A DNA stretch of 64,000 bases from Neckera pumila. Lineage: Eukaryota > Streptophyta > Bryopsida > Hypnales > Neckeraceae. Below, piece after piece: positions 44,903 through 56,422 of the stretch (positions within the stretch are counted from its first letter, which is position 1; the number at the start of each line of letters is the position of its first letter). The stretch lies in contig OZ018408.1 of NCBI GenBank assembly GCA_963969595.1, positions 52,639,022 to 52,703,021 of the forward strand, in the 5' to 3' direction. The notes under the pieces were generated by a model. The model ran no database searches and was not told the origin of the DNA. It saw only the letters and a list, made by a program, of their open reading frames with translations. A program made the translations under genes and the position numbers.

Positions 44903-47900
44903 TCACCAATAATCACCACAAGAACACACACCATCTCGGAAGTGGTGAAAGCGATTAGCATCCCTCACAACAATCTCTCGTTCAGTCACCTTTGAAATAA
45001 ACTTGGTTGCTCTATGGCAGTCTGAACACACTCGAAGGTTCTTGAACACCCGAATTGGCTGTCCAGGCGGTGTCCGCATGAGTCCGTAAGCAATAGCCAA
45101 TTTCTCGCTATGGGAGCAAAGAGCAAGTTCTTTCTCCTTCTCATCAATGTTCCGCAACACTAGCCGGGTATCAGGAATGTAGCCTTCGGCCTTAATTGTC
45201 TCACTCAATCTCCTCAGCTCAGCATAGATCTCCTTCGCTTCTGAGTGAGAAGTATCCCCTACGACGAAGTCATGGACCTCGTTATCAACTTCAATCCAGC
45301 TACGCCCTGGCTCCTTGCGTACACCTCTCTCCTGCATCATAGTGCGCACCCACAACACCTCCTCCCACTTGCCAGCTGCAGCATAGATATTCGAGAGAAG
45401 CACGTATGCAGAAGCATCTTTCGGTTCCAACTTGAGACGCTCATTAGCGGCAAGTTTGCCCAACTCCACATTACCGTACGTTCTACAAGCACCAAGCAAG
45501 GCTCCCCAAGTTGCACCATTTGGTTCCACCGGCATGTTGTCAATCAAGAGCTTTGCTTCCTCCAAGTGTCCTGCTCGCGCAAGAGCATCCACCATGCAGG
45601 TACAAAGCACCACACTAGGTTCGATGCCATAATCTTGTGTCATAGCCAAAAAATGTCTACGGCTCTCATCCACAAGGCCTGAATGACTACAAGCTGACAA
45701 CACTGCAACGAATGAGATCTCATCGGGCTTCACACCGTCTGCAATCATAATTTTAAACACTTCCAGGGCTTCATGCCCACATCCATGCTCTGCCAGTCCA
45801 CCAATCATCACGTTCCATGATATTACATCACGATCCTCCATCCTCTCAAAAACCACTCGTGCATCATCCAAACTGCCACATTTAGCATACATGTGAACAA
45901 GAGCATTGCCCACACGCAAATCCGACTCAAGTCCCGCTTTGAGGACGTGCCTGTGAACCTCCTTCACCCACTCCAAAGCCCCTGCGCTTGCACATGGATT
46001 TAAAATGCTCGAATAAGTGACTGCACTCGGTTTAATGCCTTCCTGTTGCATTTGAAGAAACAGTTCATATGCCTCACGACCACATCCATGCTCTGCCAGT
46101 CCACCAATCATCACGTTCCATGTAATTACATCACGATCCTCCATCCTCTCAAAAACCACTCGTGCATCATCCAAACTGCCACATTTAGCATACATGTGAA
46201 CCAGCGCACTGCCCACACGCAAATCCGACTCAAGTCCCGCTTTGAGGACGTGCCTGTGAACCTCCTTCACCCACTCCAAAGCCCCTGCGCTTGCACATGG
46301 ATTCAGAATGCTAGCATAGGTGACTGCATTCGGTTTAATGCCTTCCTGTTGCATTTGAAGAAACAGTTCATATGCCTCATGCCCACATCCATGCTCTGCC
46401 AGTCCACCAATCATCACGTTCCATGTAATTACATCACGATCCTCCATCCTCTCAAAAACCACTCGTGCATCATCCAAACTGCCACATTTAGCATACATGT
46501 GAACCAGCGCACTGCCCACACGCAAATCCGACTCAAGTCCCGCTTTGAGGACGTGCCTGTGAACCTCCTTCACCCACTCCAAAGCCCCTGCACTTGCAGA
46601 TGGATTCAGAATGCTAGCATAAGTGACTGCATTCGGTTTAATACCTTCCTGTTGCATTTGAAGAAACAGTTCATATGCCTCACGACCACATCCATGCTGT
46701 GCCAGTCCACCAATCATCACGGTCCATGTAATTACATCACGATCCTCCATCCTCTCAAAAACCACTCGTGCATCATCCAAACTGCCACATTTAGCATACA
46801 TGTGAACCAGCGCACTGCCCACACGCAAATCCGACTCAAGTCCCGCTTTGAGGACGTGCCTGTGAACCTCCTTCACCCACTCCAAAGCCCCTGCGCTTGC
46901 ACATGGATTTAAAATGCTCGAATAAGTGACTGCACTCGGTTTAATGCCTTCCTGTTGCATTTGAAGAAACAGTTCATATGCCTCACGACCACATCCATGC
47001 TCTGCCAGTCCACCAATCATCACGTTCCATGTAATTACATCACGATCCTCCATCCTCTCAAAAACCACTCGTGCATCATCCAAACTGCCACATTTAGCAT
47101 ACATGTGAACCAGCGCACTGCCCACACGCAAATCCGACTCAAGTCCCGCTTTGAGGACGTGCCTGTGAACCTCCTTCACCCACTCCAAAGCCCCTGCGCT
47201 TGCACGCGGATTCAGAATGCTCAAATAGGTAGTTGCGTTCGGTTCCCAGCCCTCTCTTTGCATTTGGAGAAACAGTTCATATGCCTCCTGCCCAAATCCA
47301 TGCTCTGCAAGTCCACCGATCATTATGTTCCATGAGATCACGTCGTGTTCTTCCATTCGCCTAAAAACTACTCGGGCATCATCGATACTGCCACAATTTG
47401 CGTACATGTGAACAAGCGTATTGCCCACAAGCACATCGGATTCCAGCCCAGCATGCCTTACACACGCATGAACTTCTTTGCCTCGCTGCAAAGCTGATGG
47501 ATTCGCACATGCCTTCAGGATGCTCGAGATAGTAAATGCATTTGGCTGGACCTCATTTTGGCACATTTGATTCAAAAGCTCCATTGCTTCTTCAGCATGA
47601 TTGTGCTTTGCATAACCTCCGATCATGATGTTCCAACTGAACACGTTCTTCTTCACAAGTTTATCAAACACTCCCCGTGCATTCTCCAATTCTCCACACC
47701 TGATATACACACTCATTAAGTTATTTGCCACATATCGATTCTGCTCCATTCCACTCTGATTGATGTAGTCGTGAACCTGCTTGGCGACATTAACTTTAAG
47801 GTTTTTCTCCTTCAAGCACCGTTTCAAAACTTCAACATACATGCACGAGTCGATGGCCATGCCTTGATTCCTAAGATTATCAATTGCTTCAATAGTGGTT

Positions 47901-47974
47901 CTTGCACCTTCCACGGGTATAGCACCGCCACCACCCTGTACAATATGCTTGTACTCTCTTGCAGTAGTAGGCAT
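44903..47974 (-). CDS. PLS-class PPR protein with E and DYW domains (organelle RNA editing factor)
   Basis: Intronless frame of 1,023 aa. PPR-DYW proteins bind specific organelle transcripts and deaminate C to U; location in mitochondrion or plastid is expected, though no clear transit peptide stands out at the MPTTAREYK start. After a diverged N-terminal set of PPR motifs come five near-identical 101-aa blocks (ITWNVMIGGLAEHGCGREAY...GALEWVKEVHRHVLKAGLES...MYAKCGSLDDARVVFERMED). Then come an E region (PNGATWGALLGACRTYGNVE), a PGRSWIEV motif, and a DYW domain with the HSE zinc site (CSHSEKLAIAYGL), CSDCH and the terminal CSCGDYW. All catalytic elements are present and the frame is intact. The start at 47974 is the first ATG; the frame is open only a few codons further up. 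The wording is close to moss DYW proteins. Confidence 0.95.
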   Translation of the reverse strand: MPTTAREYKHIVQGGGGAIPVEGARTTIEAIDNLRNQGMAIDSCMYVEVLKRCLKEKNLKVNVAKQVHDYINQSGMEQNRYVANNLMSVYIRCGELENARGVFDKLVKKNVFSWNIMIGGYAKHNHAEEAMELLNQMCQNEVQPNAFTISSILKACANPSALQRGKEVHACVRHAGLESDVLVGNTLVHMYANCGSIDDARVVFRRMEEHDVISWNIMIGGLAEHGFGQEAYELFLQMQREGWEPNATTYLSILNPRASAGALEWVKEVHRHVLKAGLESDLRVGSALVHMYAKCGSLDDARVVFERMEDRDVITWNVMIGGLAEHGCGREAYELFLQMQQEGIKPSAVTYSSILNPCASAGALEWVKEVHRHVLKAGLESDLRVGSALVHMYAKCGSLDDARVVFERMEDRDVITWTVMIGGLAQHGCGREAYELFLQMQQEGIKPNAVTYASILNPSASAGALEWVKEVHRHVLKAGLESDLRVGSALVHMYAKCGSLDDARVVFERMEDRDVITWNVMIGGLAEHGCGHEAYELFLQMQQEGIKPNAVTYASILNPCASAGALEWVKEVHRHVLKAGLESDLRVGSALVHMYAKCGSLDDARVVFERMEDRDVITWNVMIGGLAEHGCGREAYELFLQMQQEGIKPSAVTYSSILNPCASAGALEWVKEVHRHVLKAGLESDLRVGNALVHMYAKCGSLDDARVVFERMEDRDVISWNVMIGGLAEHGCGHEALEVFKIMIADGVKPDEISFVAVLSACSHSGLVDESRRHFLAMTQDYGIEPSVVLCTCMVDALARAGHLEEAKLLIDNMPVEPNGATWGALLGACRTYGNVELGKLAANERLKLEPKDASAYVLLSNIYAAAGKWEEVLWVRTMMQERGVRKEPGRSWIEVDNEVHDFVVGDTSHSEAKEIYAELRRLSETIKAEGYIPDTRLVLRNIDEKEKELALCSHSEKLAIAYGLMRTPPGQPIRVFKNLRVCSDCHRATKFISKVTEREIVVRDANRFHHFRDGVCSCGDYW
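45788..47302 (-). repeat. Five-unit 303-bp tandem repeat in the PPR gene
   Basis: The segment beginning CTCTGCCAGTCCACCAATCA (plus-strand reading) recurs at 45788, 46091, 46394, 46697 and 47000, exactly 303 bp apart, with only scattered substitutions. A clearly older, diverged unit starts at 47303. Each unit is 101 codons, i.e. three PPR motifs of the P, L and S types. Confidence 0.95.
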
Positions 47975-48332
47975 AATGCTTCGTTTTCCATTGTGGCCGT
48001 TGGATAGCCTGATTCACCAATACATTCTTTATTAGAAACCCCTTAGAAAGATGAACACTGATACACGAAGGGAAAGGGCGCAAGACCACCAATGCCCTGT
48101 ACTCACATATTTCCATATGCACAAAAGCGCATCCATCCATTTGAATTCTTAATATCTCTCACATACATAGCATTTCTTTGCAAATCATCCCACTTTAAGT
48201 GCACCCAATAACCTGAATGAAAGAACAGAGATCATATCGCACAAACAAAAACCCTCAAACTTACTCAAATCACATATTTCTTCATGCACCTACTCTCATC
48301 ACTAGACAAGGGAGCAAACTAAATTCCTAAAG
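47975..48332. other. Upstream region of the PPR gene
   Basis: Promoter and 5' UTR of the PPR gene on the minus strand, and 3' flank of the OSB-like fragment. An overlapping frame at 47,889-48,140 is a shadow. Confidence 0.4.
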
Positions 48333-48925
48333 TTACCTGTCTTCTTGTGTTGTGTCTTGAGAATCTTTGGTGTCATAATCAACACGAGGATGCATTTTCC
48401 CTTCGCCTGCCAAGATGACCATGGCCTTTACCCATGATGGAGTTGACCAGCCATATATCCAAAGTGCTTTCCCCGTCACCTTATGTCTAAAGTCAGGTGA
48501 TCTAGGATTCCTCTGTAGGCACCACAACCCATGATGAGCTCCTAAAAACCTGTGTCATGTTCATTTGGCATCCGACAATCCACATTCCAGGAATATTCGT
48601 TGTTGACACTGCAATGATCTGAGCAGTGTTCACTCCACTCTATGACAACAAAGAACGCAATTCCATACTTGTCGCTTCACGAGGTGCCCACAAGTGTTCA
48701 AGGCCTTGCACAAGCAGGAAATATCCCCGTCACTTGTGGATACGAGTATTGTATTCACTTTCATTTTTCAAGTGGTCCTACCTTGTCAGCTCTGTTGTCC
48801 CACCACTGCGTGGGATCTGCAAAGTACTCTTTCCAAAGTTCTTCAACCGACTGTGGTTCACCTGAATCCACCGCAACATGCTTCATCCATGTCAGGCGCA
48901 TTCTCACAGGAGAGGCAAACTCTTT
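48333..48925 (-). pseudogene. OSB-type organellar ssDNA-binding protein, 3' part (PDF motif)
   Basis: Exons 48782-48925 and 48333-48512 (minus, GT-AG) join to read EELWKEYFADPTQWWDNRAD, K|RNPRSPDFRHKVTGKALW, IYGWSTPSWVK. This is the PDF motif of plant OSB proteins, which bind single-stranded organelle DNA and limit recombination. The N-terminal OB-fold exons were not found upstream; instead the next recognisable exons (49,356 and above) belong to SHMT. It may be a 3' fragment, a gene with undetected upstream exons, or the tail of a chimeric transcript. The piece seen has an open frame. Confidence 0.6.
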
Positions 48926-49355
48926 CTGTGACGATGGGCATATGATACATACCTGAACCAGTGAAATTCGAAGGTGGTCTCTTCCAAACCGATAAAAATG
49001 ATGAACAGCTGATTGGTGCACTGATTCGTATGTGAGAGGACAAGGACAGGGACAAAGAAGGGTAGATAGGCCATGGAGACCTGAAGCCTATGATTGCACC
49101 GATATCCTGGGCACACAAATGTCAACACTCTGTCAATAAGTAACTTCGTACCATTCAAAGCACACTCTTCCCACCAATACCTGGGTTTAGGGTTCCGTCA
49201 ACCATGCTCATACCCAATTACGTTTGGAAAAATGTCACAACCTCTTTATCAAGCATTGCTGTAAAGAAGACCTCATCTTTCAACAAATTTGTTGCCAGCA
49301 TGATCACAGTAGTCCAACCCATCCCAACTGCAAAAACGAGGATATAAACTTATAC
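48926..49355. other. Junction between OSB-like and SHMT-like exons
   Basis: The SHMT exon expected after RMRK, containing the conserved DMAHISGL region, is absent. A TTTTTGCAG acceptor-like site occurs at about 49,332 (minus) but the sequence after it matches neither family. The breakpoint of the rearrangement probably lies here. Confidence 0.4.
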
Positions 49356-51680
49356 CTTCCGCATCCGTGGGTAGTCAAAGTCACGAGCGTAGGCACTAGC
49401 TCCCGCGATGATGAGCTTCGGTCGGAACAAGGTAGCTGTCTGTTGCAAGACATCGTAGTCCACCAGCCCTGCTTGCCCCCGGGTACAATTAATCAAAAGC
49501 ATAATCTAACGTCAACGGCAACAAACTACTAGCAGCACCAGGCCTCATCCCAAGTGAACAAGATGATATGAAGTCAATGTCTTCAGCAAAGAGGAGTAAC
49601 ACTTTCACCCTAAACCCTAACAGAAGTGAGAACAGAAAATCTCCTCAAATCTCAAGAGAAATAGCTTATGCAGATTACCAGTATCCTCATTAAGAAGGTA
49701 AGGCATTGATTCAAAGTAAACTGAAGTTGCAGATACCCGCCGTTTGGGTGTCATAAATTCATGAGTAAGATGCCCTCCATGTGCTAGATCTGAACCCTGA
49801 CAGAATCAGGGCGGCTCCATCAATCATCGATTTGCATCGCACTAAGAGGGACAAGCTCTCAAAAAATAAATGGAAAATACGAGTGTAGCATTCCTGTGAT
49901 TGAACAGGGCACCCATGACCAATAGAAGCACAAGGAAACTAGCGCTTATAAATTCATGTCATGATACTTCAACTTAAAAGTTAAAAACCTTGGTTTCCAC
50001 CATTATTAAATGGTAAAAAACTTGTACACCCATGGTGTCTGCTGCATGTCAAAAATAGAAACCTGGACATGAGACTATCATAAATGAATACCTACATACA
50101 CAAACAAACACCTATCGATGATATCCTACCATAATACGGTCATGGGCTGGAGAAGGGCAGTGTAGACTGCGAAATTTGCTGGCGAACCAGAGAGAGGCTG
50201 AACATTTACTCCCCATTCAGTAGGATCGACATGGAAGGCAGCTAATGCTCGTTGTTGACATAATCTTTCGCTTTGATCGATGTAATCGTTTCCACCATAA
50301 TACCTGCAGTTTGAGGTGTGTGCCCAGAATTCAGAAACTTAACTTACTAGTGTATCCAAGATCTGTACAACGAAGACAAGAAAACACTAAAAGAACAGCT
50401 GAAACAGTTCATTCTTAGATACAAAAAGTTTGTTGAAAACTTGAAATACCACACACTGCAGACTCCTAGGATAAAGGGAGAGAATCAATTAGAAATTAAG
50501 AAATGTGAAATTCAGTTCGAGCAGAGTGTGATGGTATGAAAGTGCCAGAAAAAGAAAACGCGGCATACCTTTTGCCAGGCAAACCCTCTGAGTACTTGTT
50601 TGTAAGACAGGAACCGACAGCCTCCATAACCGCACGAGATGCAAAGTTTTCTGACGCGATGAGCTCCAGGCCTCGAAACTGTCGTCTCTTCTCACATTCG
50701 ATAATGGTATGCACATCGGGGTCGAGCTCTTGCAAAGAAGGATCGGAAAAGTGAAGTGCAGCTTCTGCCAAGACATTACCGACATATTTTCATTAGATTC
50801 CGCAGTAACACCTTGAACCCGCTGTAACTTTATACCGACGTCTCATACCAAATTCTTCGTCGACGAGGGTGCCTTCACGAACATCTATCCAATCTGCAAT
50901 TCCACTTGCACCGTCACCATTGCTCTACGAGTATCAGCAAAATTACCCTCGAACGCACGTTCTTTTGAAATCGTGATATCTGCTAATCCATGACATTTTT
51001 TCCTTTGCTAAACGAGAGACAGAAAGATATCCAGAGATACAGCAAGTATCCTTCCCAAGAGAAACAAGACTTCACACTTGAATTCAAGAGATAAAACAGC
51101 AGAAAAAGCCGCCATTTTCCCGAGTGTAATCTCTAAGCGCTGTCAAAGTTGCAGAAGCCACACAGCGGGCATTCATCTGAGGAAAGAAAACAGAAGGAAA
51201 GGAACCAAAAAGCCGCAAAAGGAAGCTCAGAGTCGAGGTGCATCGAAAACAAAGATGCGCCCTACAGTCCTGAAATCAGAGGAAATCTTGGATTGAGGCC
51301 AAATGGTGGAACTTGTGGGATCGAAAGGGGAAGGAAGAGAAATATACGCTGGCCATCCATCCATCCATCCCTCGATGAGCGCAGCCCAGCCCAGCCCAGC
51401 CCACCAAAATGTGTGAGAAATCAGACTGAAGGGGTGGGCCAGGAGAGAAGATAGATACATACATCATACCTTCTGGTCCGGAGACCTGAGCCGCGGCATT
51501 GGCGCAGATGACAAGAGGGCGGCGGGATCGAGAGCGCAGAGGAGCCTGTGAGTCTAAAGGCGCAGGCAGAAGCACCTGCACGTCGGGAGAACGCCAGGAG
51601 CGCAGCAATTGGACATGAGAAGGAGAGGAGAGGGGAAGAGCCGGGGCACGGGAGGAGCGCAACACCATAAACATAGCCAT
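49356..51680 (-). pseudogene. SHM: Serine hydroxymethyltransferase, plastid type, 3'-truncated and frameshifted
   Basis: SHMT converts serine and tetrahydrofolate to glycine and methylene-THF using PLP. Minus-strand exons: 51470-51680, 50569-50764, 50130-50303, 49679-49796, 49356-49468. Exon 1 encodes a transit-peptide-like start (MAMFMVLRSSRAPALPLSS...RRPLVICANAAAQ). Exon 2 has [20 protein letters not shown] and [13 protein letters not shown]; exon 3 has [20 protein letters not shown] and [20 protein letters not shown]; exon 4 has [12 protein letters not shown]; exon 5 has [17 protein letters not shown]. In exon 3, QPHDRIM is broken by a 1-nt deletion near 50,143: with one more base the phase into exon 4 would be correct. 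The 3' half with the PLP lysine is missing. Both defects mark a pseudogene, although splice sites and most codons are well kept, so it is young. Confidence 0.85.
51356..51405. repeat. CCAT and CAGCC short tandem repeats in SHMT intron 1
   Basis: (CCAT)n at about 51,354-51,370 is followed by (CAGCC)n at about 51,384-51,402, in the intron next to exon 1. Confidence 0.75.
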
Positions 51681-51799
51681 GGTGGCAGGGCCTTCACGCA
51701 GGAACTGAAGGCGGGAGCGGTGCGGTAAAGAGCTTAAGCTTACTGAACTTTATGTATGAAGTGCAGGGCAATGCCCAGAGGAGGGCATTGCGCCAAATA

Positions 51800-52113
51800 C
51801 AGTAGAACCTCCCAAAGTTGATCCTCTCAAAGTCAATTAACCTCTATAAACAAATAGGGTCCGGTGGTGCCGACTTTGGGAATAAAATAAATGAGAGCAC
51901 TAATGAGAGTTTGTCAAGGAGTTGTGGTGGACTTTGACCTTGTCAGAAAAAGATAAATTATTCTTTTGAACAAGCTCCTTTTCTAAAAAATTTGGCACAT
52001 GTCCCCCTTGCGGCAACTTATTGTGTAATGCAAACCCTCTCTAAAGTAATTAACCTCTCAAAAGCAATCTTGTCAGGCTGTCCCGGACCGATTAGTTTAG
52101 AGAGGTTCTACTG
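51800..52113. mobile_element. Pogo-like MITE
   Basis: The 314-bp element has TIRs CAGTAGAACCTC and the inverse GAGGTTCTACTG, with TA flanks at 51798-51799 and 52114-52115. It is the same terminal family as 8,218-8,395 but longer and with a different interior. It inserted about 120 bp upstream of the SHMT ATG, in promoter territory. Confidence 0.8.
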
Positions 52114-52841
52114 TAAAGGATCGACTAGGAGGGTGGAGCCCAACAAAGAGGTCCTTTTGCAAATTGCCCGACGACGAGAGGCGTTGTCCAGCGTAAACCG
52201 TGGCTAGGAAATGTCTTGTATATGCAAAATACAATGAATTTTTGGGATGAATTTTTGGATGTCAAATGAAACAATTGTAATGCCCAATTATGCGAGCAAA
52301 ACTACATAATTGGGCATTACAACTTGAGTGCGCAATAGAATCTGCCCACATAATATACTAGAAATTTTTTGGCTTGAATTTACATAACTTAACTAAACTG
52401 AAGTGAAAGAATTCAAGCTAGGCACGAGTGAGTAGAGATTTAGTGAGATGAGCAAGAAAAAGAGAGAATAAATTAAAGAAGTTGACCCATTTCAACTACT
52501 TAAACAATTATGCATATTTGGAGCTTTGGTTTTTTAAGTGCGGAATTTTTCTTGTATACAAAAATAGAGTTTGGAAGGATTGCATATTTTTCCAAAATTT
52601 TATCACACAAAATGTAATTACTATGATTTTTTTAGTGGACAATTTTCTTTGACCTACAATGGTGATATAGACCTTTCTATTTTTTACCATAGGCTTAATG
52701 CAAAATCAACCAAGGATTGGTTGCAATGTTGAATGCCTTGCAGCCAATCATAGCTGCTCCGGAAACTAAGCCACAAATTTATAGAAAGACAACAATCTAT
52801 AGATTGGAAATTGCAGGGTGATCAGAAATGGGTTGGTTACC
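52114..52841. other. AT-rich intergenic region
   Basis: No gene recognised. At 52,272-52,323 GTAATGCCCAATTATG and its inverse CATAATTGGGCATTAC form a small foldback. Confidence 0.5.
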
Positions 52842-53630
52842 TTAATTCCTAATGACCCAAGGTGTGTGTTCTTTCAAAATGGGCCAAAATTGCCATTAAC
52901 TTGAGCAACTTTTGTGCTCATTTTTTCATGAGATTGGATATAATGTAACCATAGGATCATGAAGTTAACATTAAAATTGAGCACCTCAAAAAAATTCAGA
53001 TTATTTGACTGCATGGTTTAGGAGATATTTCATTTTGAAGTTTTTCTTAAATCAATGGAAACACAAGGCAGGACACTTTGAAGGAGCATATCTTTGTGAG
53101 AATATTTTGAAATGATGCCTTTTTTGTGCTGAATGAAAGATAAGAGAATTCAAAATGTACTTATAAAATTTCATAACATTCTAAGAATTTTACAATTCAT
53201 GATCAAGCTTACAATGCATGGTGGTCACTAAAATTTGAATAGTGTTTGTAAGAGAAAAATGAATGGGACACTTGTCTTCTCCTTGAACTCCTTGGATCTG
53301 ACCTTTATGAGGTGAATTTGACCTTTATGAGGTAAATTTGACCTTTATGAGGTGGGCAAGAAGCACATTGGTTGGTTGACTTTTTAGTCCATGCCCAAAC
53401 CAAACACAAATAAGCGAGCTGTAAACTACACTACACTACTTACTTTTGAAAAATTCAAAAAGCTGAGTTTAAATTGGGAATTTGATGAAACCACCGCCAT
53501 TGAATTTGTATTGCAGTATGTTTTTCAGATACAAAATTTTATTTTTCAAAAAACTCAAAATCTGAAAACGGATAGCTCAAAAAATAGGGGTAGCAACCAA
53601 AAAATGGTTGCTTGGATCACCAGGGGTTAA
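52842..53630 (+). mobile_element. TTAA-family element, diverged
   Basis: The 789-bp unit starts TTAATTCCTAATGACCCAAG and ends GGATCACCAGGGGTTAA. It shares the GTAACCATAGGATCxTG block with the subfamily A copies, supporting common origin. Its ends are less preserved. Confidence 0.55.
53300..53355. repeat. 20-bp tandem repeat, three units
   Basis: GACCTTTATGAGGTGAATTT repeats at 53300, 53320 and 53340 inside the diverged TTAA element. Confidence 0.9.
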
Positions 53631-55926
53631 GCGTGGATCGGAGAGGGAGCAACCAAGGATAGGATAGAGGAGGGGTTTTTCCTAATGCAACTCCAAACTT
53701 AAGGACTGTGGTGAAATTGGCCCTGTTACAAATGACAATGAGCAATCCAAAATTGGCTAAACTTTGCTCAATTTCTACTTAATTTTTTCATGCCCTCACT
53801 CTAAATTCAAAAAATGTTCCAAAAATGAACATTTGGCTGAAAACCCTAAATTTTATTTGAGATCACTAATGACAATAGGTCAAGATGATAGACAAACTAA
53901 CAATTCTCATCTAAATCAATTCTGGTATATTACCATATTCAAATGACGAGTGATTTAGGTAAGACACCGTATTGTTTTTTTGCCAGGGTTTTGTTTCCAA
54001 AAGAAAAATATAGCATACTCATGTAATTAGTTCCTTTAGGATGTTGGCCAAATGCCGTATAAGAGTCATTTCAATGTATTTTGAGGAACATTATTGTACA
54101 ATCATCATTTGATAACCCTTGAACACACTTTTTTGAGTTGGAATTTTCTCCAAAAAGAGTGCCTACAAGTATACCACACAGTCTCGCAATTAAAAATGGA
54201 TTCAAGGGATTTGTGCTCCTACAAGAAATATAAGAGTGAAGATGGGTCATAAGCCTCAAATATACGCAGTTTGTATTATATCAAGTTGCAAAAGAAAGAA
54301 GAAGAAATGTTGCAAACTTTTGCTTGATGCATCTACACCAGGTTTCGGTCAAGTATTGGCCAAAAACATCCCTGGCAAGGCTCGGGAGCTTCTGCATGGA
54401 TTTGTGTAACTTGCAGTTTAGAATTGGATTTTGAGCGAATTAGTGTTGTAGAAGTCAGATTGTTATGTTTGATCGATGGTATTGTGTCAATCAAACACAG
54501 CACCATTGAGTTTCTCAATGGATTTGAAATAGGTTCACAAGTATGTAGTTTCATTCTTTTTTGCTACACTTTTTATCCTTTAATCAGTCCATTTTTTGGT
54601 TATTAGACCGCTTACACTCAAGATTGCAAATTTGTAACTTGTGGGACTTCAAATGGAGGTCCAGGATTTGGATAAGCTTGGATTTGTCTTTCAAAAATTG
54701 CTCTACCTAGCACACTAAATCTTTTCATTGCAGAGGAACGATGTGTCAAGGTTTGTAATTGCCGGTGAGAAGCTCAAGCAAAACTATGCCAAAACTCCAG
54801 ACGTTTCTGGTGGCATGCACTTGGCTCCTTTGCATCACCTAAAATATTCAAAAAAAGGACAAACAAATAAACATCATGCATCATATTGATTAGGATGCCC
54901 TCTATGCTTGTGAATTTCAAAATAAAAATAATTGGACAAGCCACACACAAAATCTCAATGAGGACTTGAAATCTGCAGGTAGCAAGCATCCATTCAAGAA
55001 GAATTGCGCAAGGGAATTTTTAAGAGCCTAAAATTGTCGATGTCATCAGTAAGCCACTTGAATCCACGAAATGCAATGATCAAGCAGATGTTTGAATCTA
55101 GTAATTGTGCCAACATTTGTACATCACTTTTCTAATCCCTTCAAAGTCTGCCACTAAATTTCAAAACCAAAGAACTAGGAAATCTCAGTAAACTCACAGC
55201 AAAACAAATCCATAACAATTTGGAGTGGTCAAATATGATTTCTGAGGTATGTACTCATTTCCGAGTTTGAACGTGATTTTAGCAAACTTGTTGTAATCCT
55301 AGGGTGCCATCATTGCCTTTGCTGCATGGTCTTGGTACCAATTGAGGAATTAAAGCAAACGAAAGGTTGATCACATCAACACTTCCCACTTGAAATTTGG
55401 ATTGAAATGTGGTCGGTTTTGCTTCAAAAAAACATCACAATTGATGTGATGGGCTGTCAATCGCAAGTTTCCATGCTCTCCCAGTCATGGAATGCAAGGC
55501 AAATACAAAAGCAATCTATGTTGTGTAGTACACAAGGTTGCCAATATATAATAATGACACTTCAGCATCCTATAGGTGACGGAGGAAGCATCACAAAATT
55601 ACACAAAAATAACCCCAAAACAATAGTGTCCATGCCATCATTATTGTCGTTGAGTATTTTTTGCAATACGTTCATTCTTTTGGTGTTTCAGGGTTTGCCA
55701 GGGTTTTTGTAGACCAAAAGAGGTCTCTACATTGTTTAAGGGTTAATGTCTTTTGGCACTCTTTGTCCTCTGGGTTCTTAAAATCAAAATCAATTTATTC
55801 ACCTTGAAGAAGATAAACCAAATGAAGTTTCCAGTGGAGGTGAAGATTCTGGCAATTTTGGAAACTTTGAAAAATTCACAAAAAGGTCTATTTTATAGTA
55901 GTTAATTAAAGTATTTCAATATATAA
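53631..55926. other. AT-rich intergenic region
   Basis: No gene recognised. A right-end-like motif (TTTAAGGGTTAA) finishes at 55,746, suggesting another worn TTAA-family copy without an identifiable left end. Short GTTATGTTTGATxGATGG-like motifs are scattered near 54,460. Confidence 0.4.
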
Positions 55927-56230
55927 CTAACCCCTGAAGGACCATTGTCCCTTCGAGGGACAAATGAGATTTTGGACAGGTACCTACGAACTGAATTTTT
56001 GTTTTGATTTTTGGAAATTTTTTTGAAGATAGAAAAACTAAAAAGCTTTGTGGGAATATAATTTTTTTTCAATCAGTGCCTAGGAACAAAAACTTTGCCC
56101 AAATAAGCTCAAAACAGAGGAGAAGGGGTAGCAAATTTTTTTTTTTTTAAATTGAATTTTTTTTTTTTTTTTTCCTATAGATTATATTTTTGTCTATTTG
56201 GAAAGCTTTGATTCGTTCCATTTGAATTTG
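55927..56230 (+). repeat. TTAA-family subfamily B fragment, left half
   Basis: It starts CTAACCCCTGAAGGACCATT, with the outer TTAA changed to CTAA, and follows the subfamily B copy at 22,643 as far as the AAAGCTTTGATTCxTTxCAT block. The rest is lost. It contains long T runs (56,140-56,175). Confidence 0.65.
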
Positions 56231-56422
56231 TATACAAAATGCACACAATCAAATTTTATTGAATTTGTCCTTTGTATTGGAAACCTAGAAACCTTCAAGG
56301 GAATTGGAACATCAATAAGCAAATTTGTACTACAGTGAAGCGGCGATAAACAATCAATTGCCACATAGTGCCATCTATGTATCATAAGGACCTGGATACC
56401 TAAGTTTACATCCCCTTAATCC

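Noticed and set aside
46046..47335. Long plus-strand frames opposite the PPR gene (288 and 126 codons)
   Set aside because: They are antisense shadows of the 303-bp repeat array; the repeat length is a multiple of three, which keeps any frame open.
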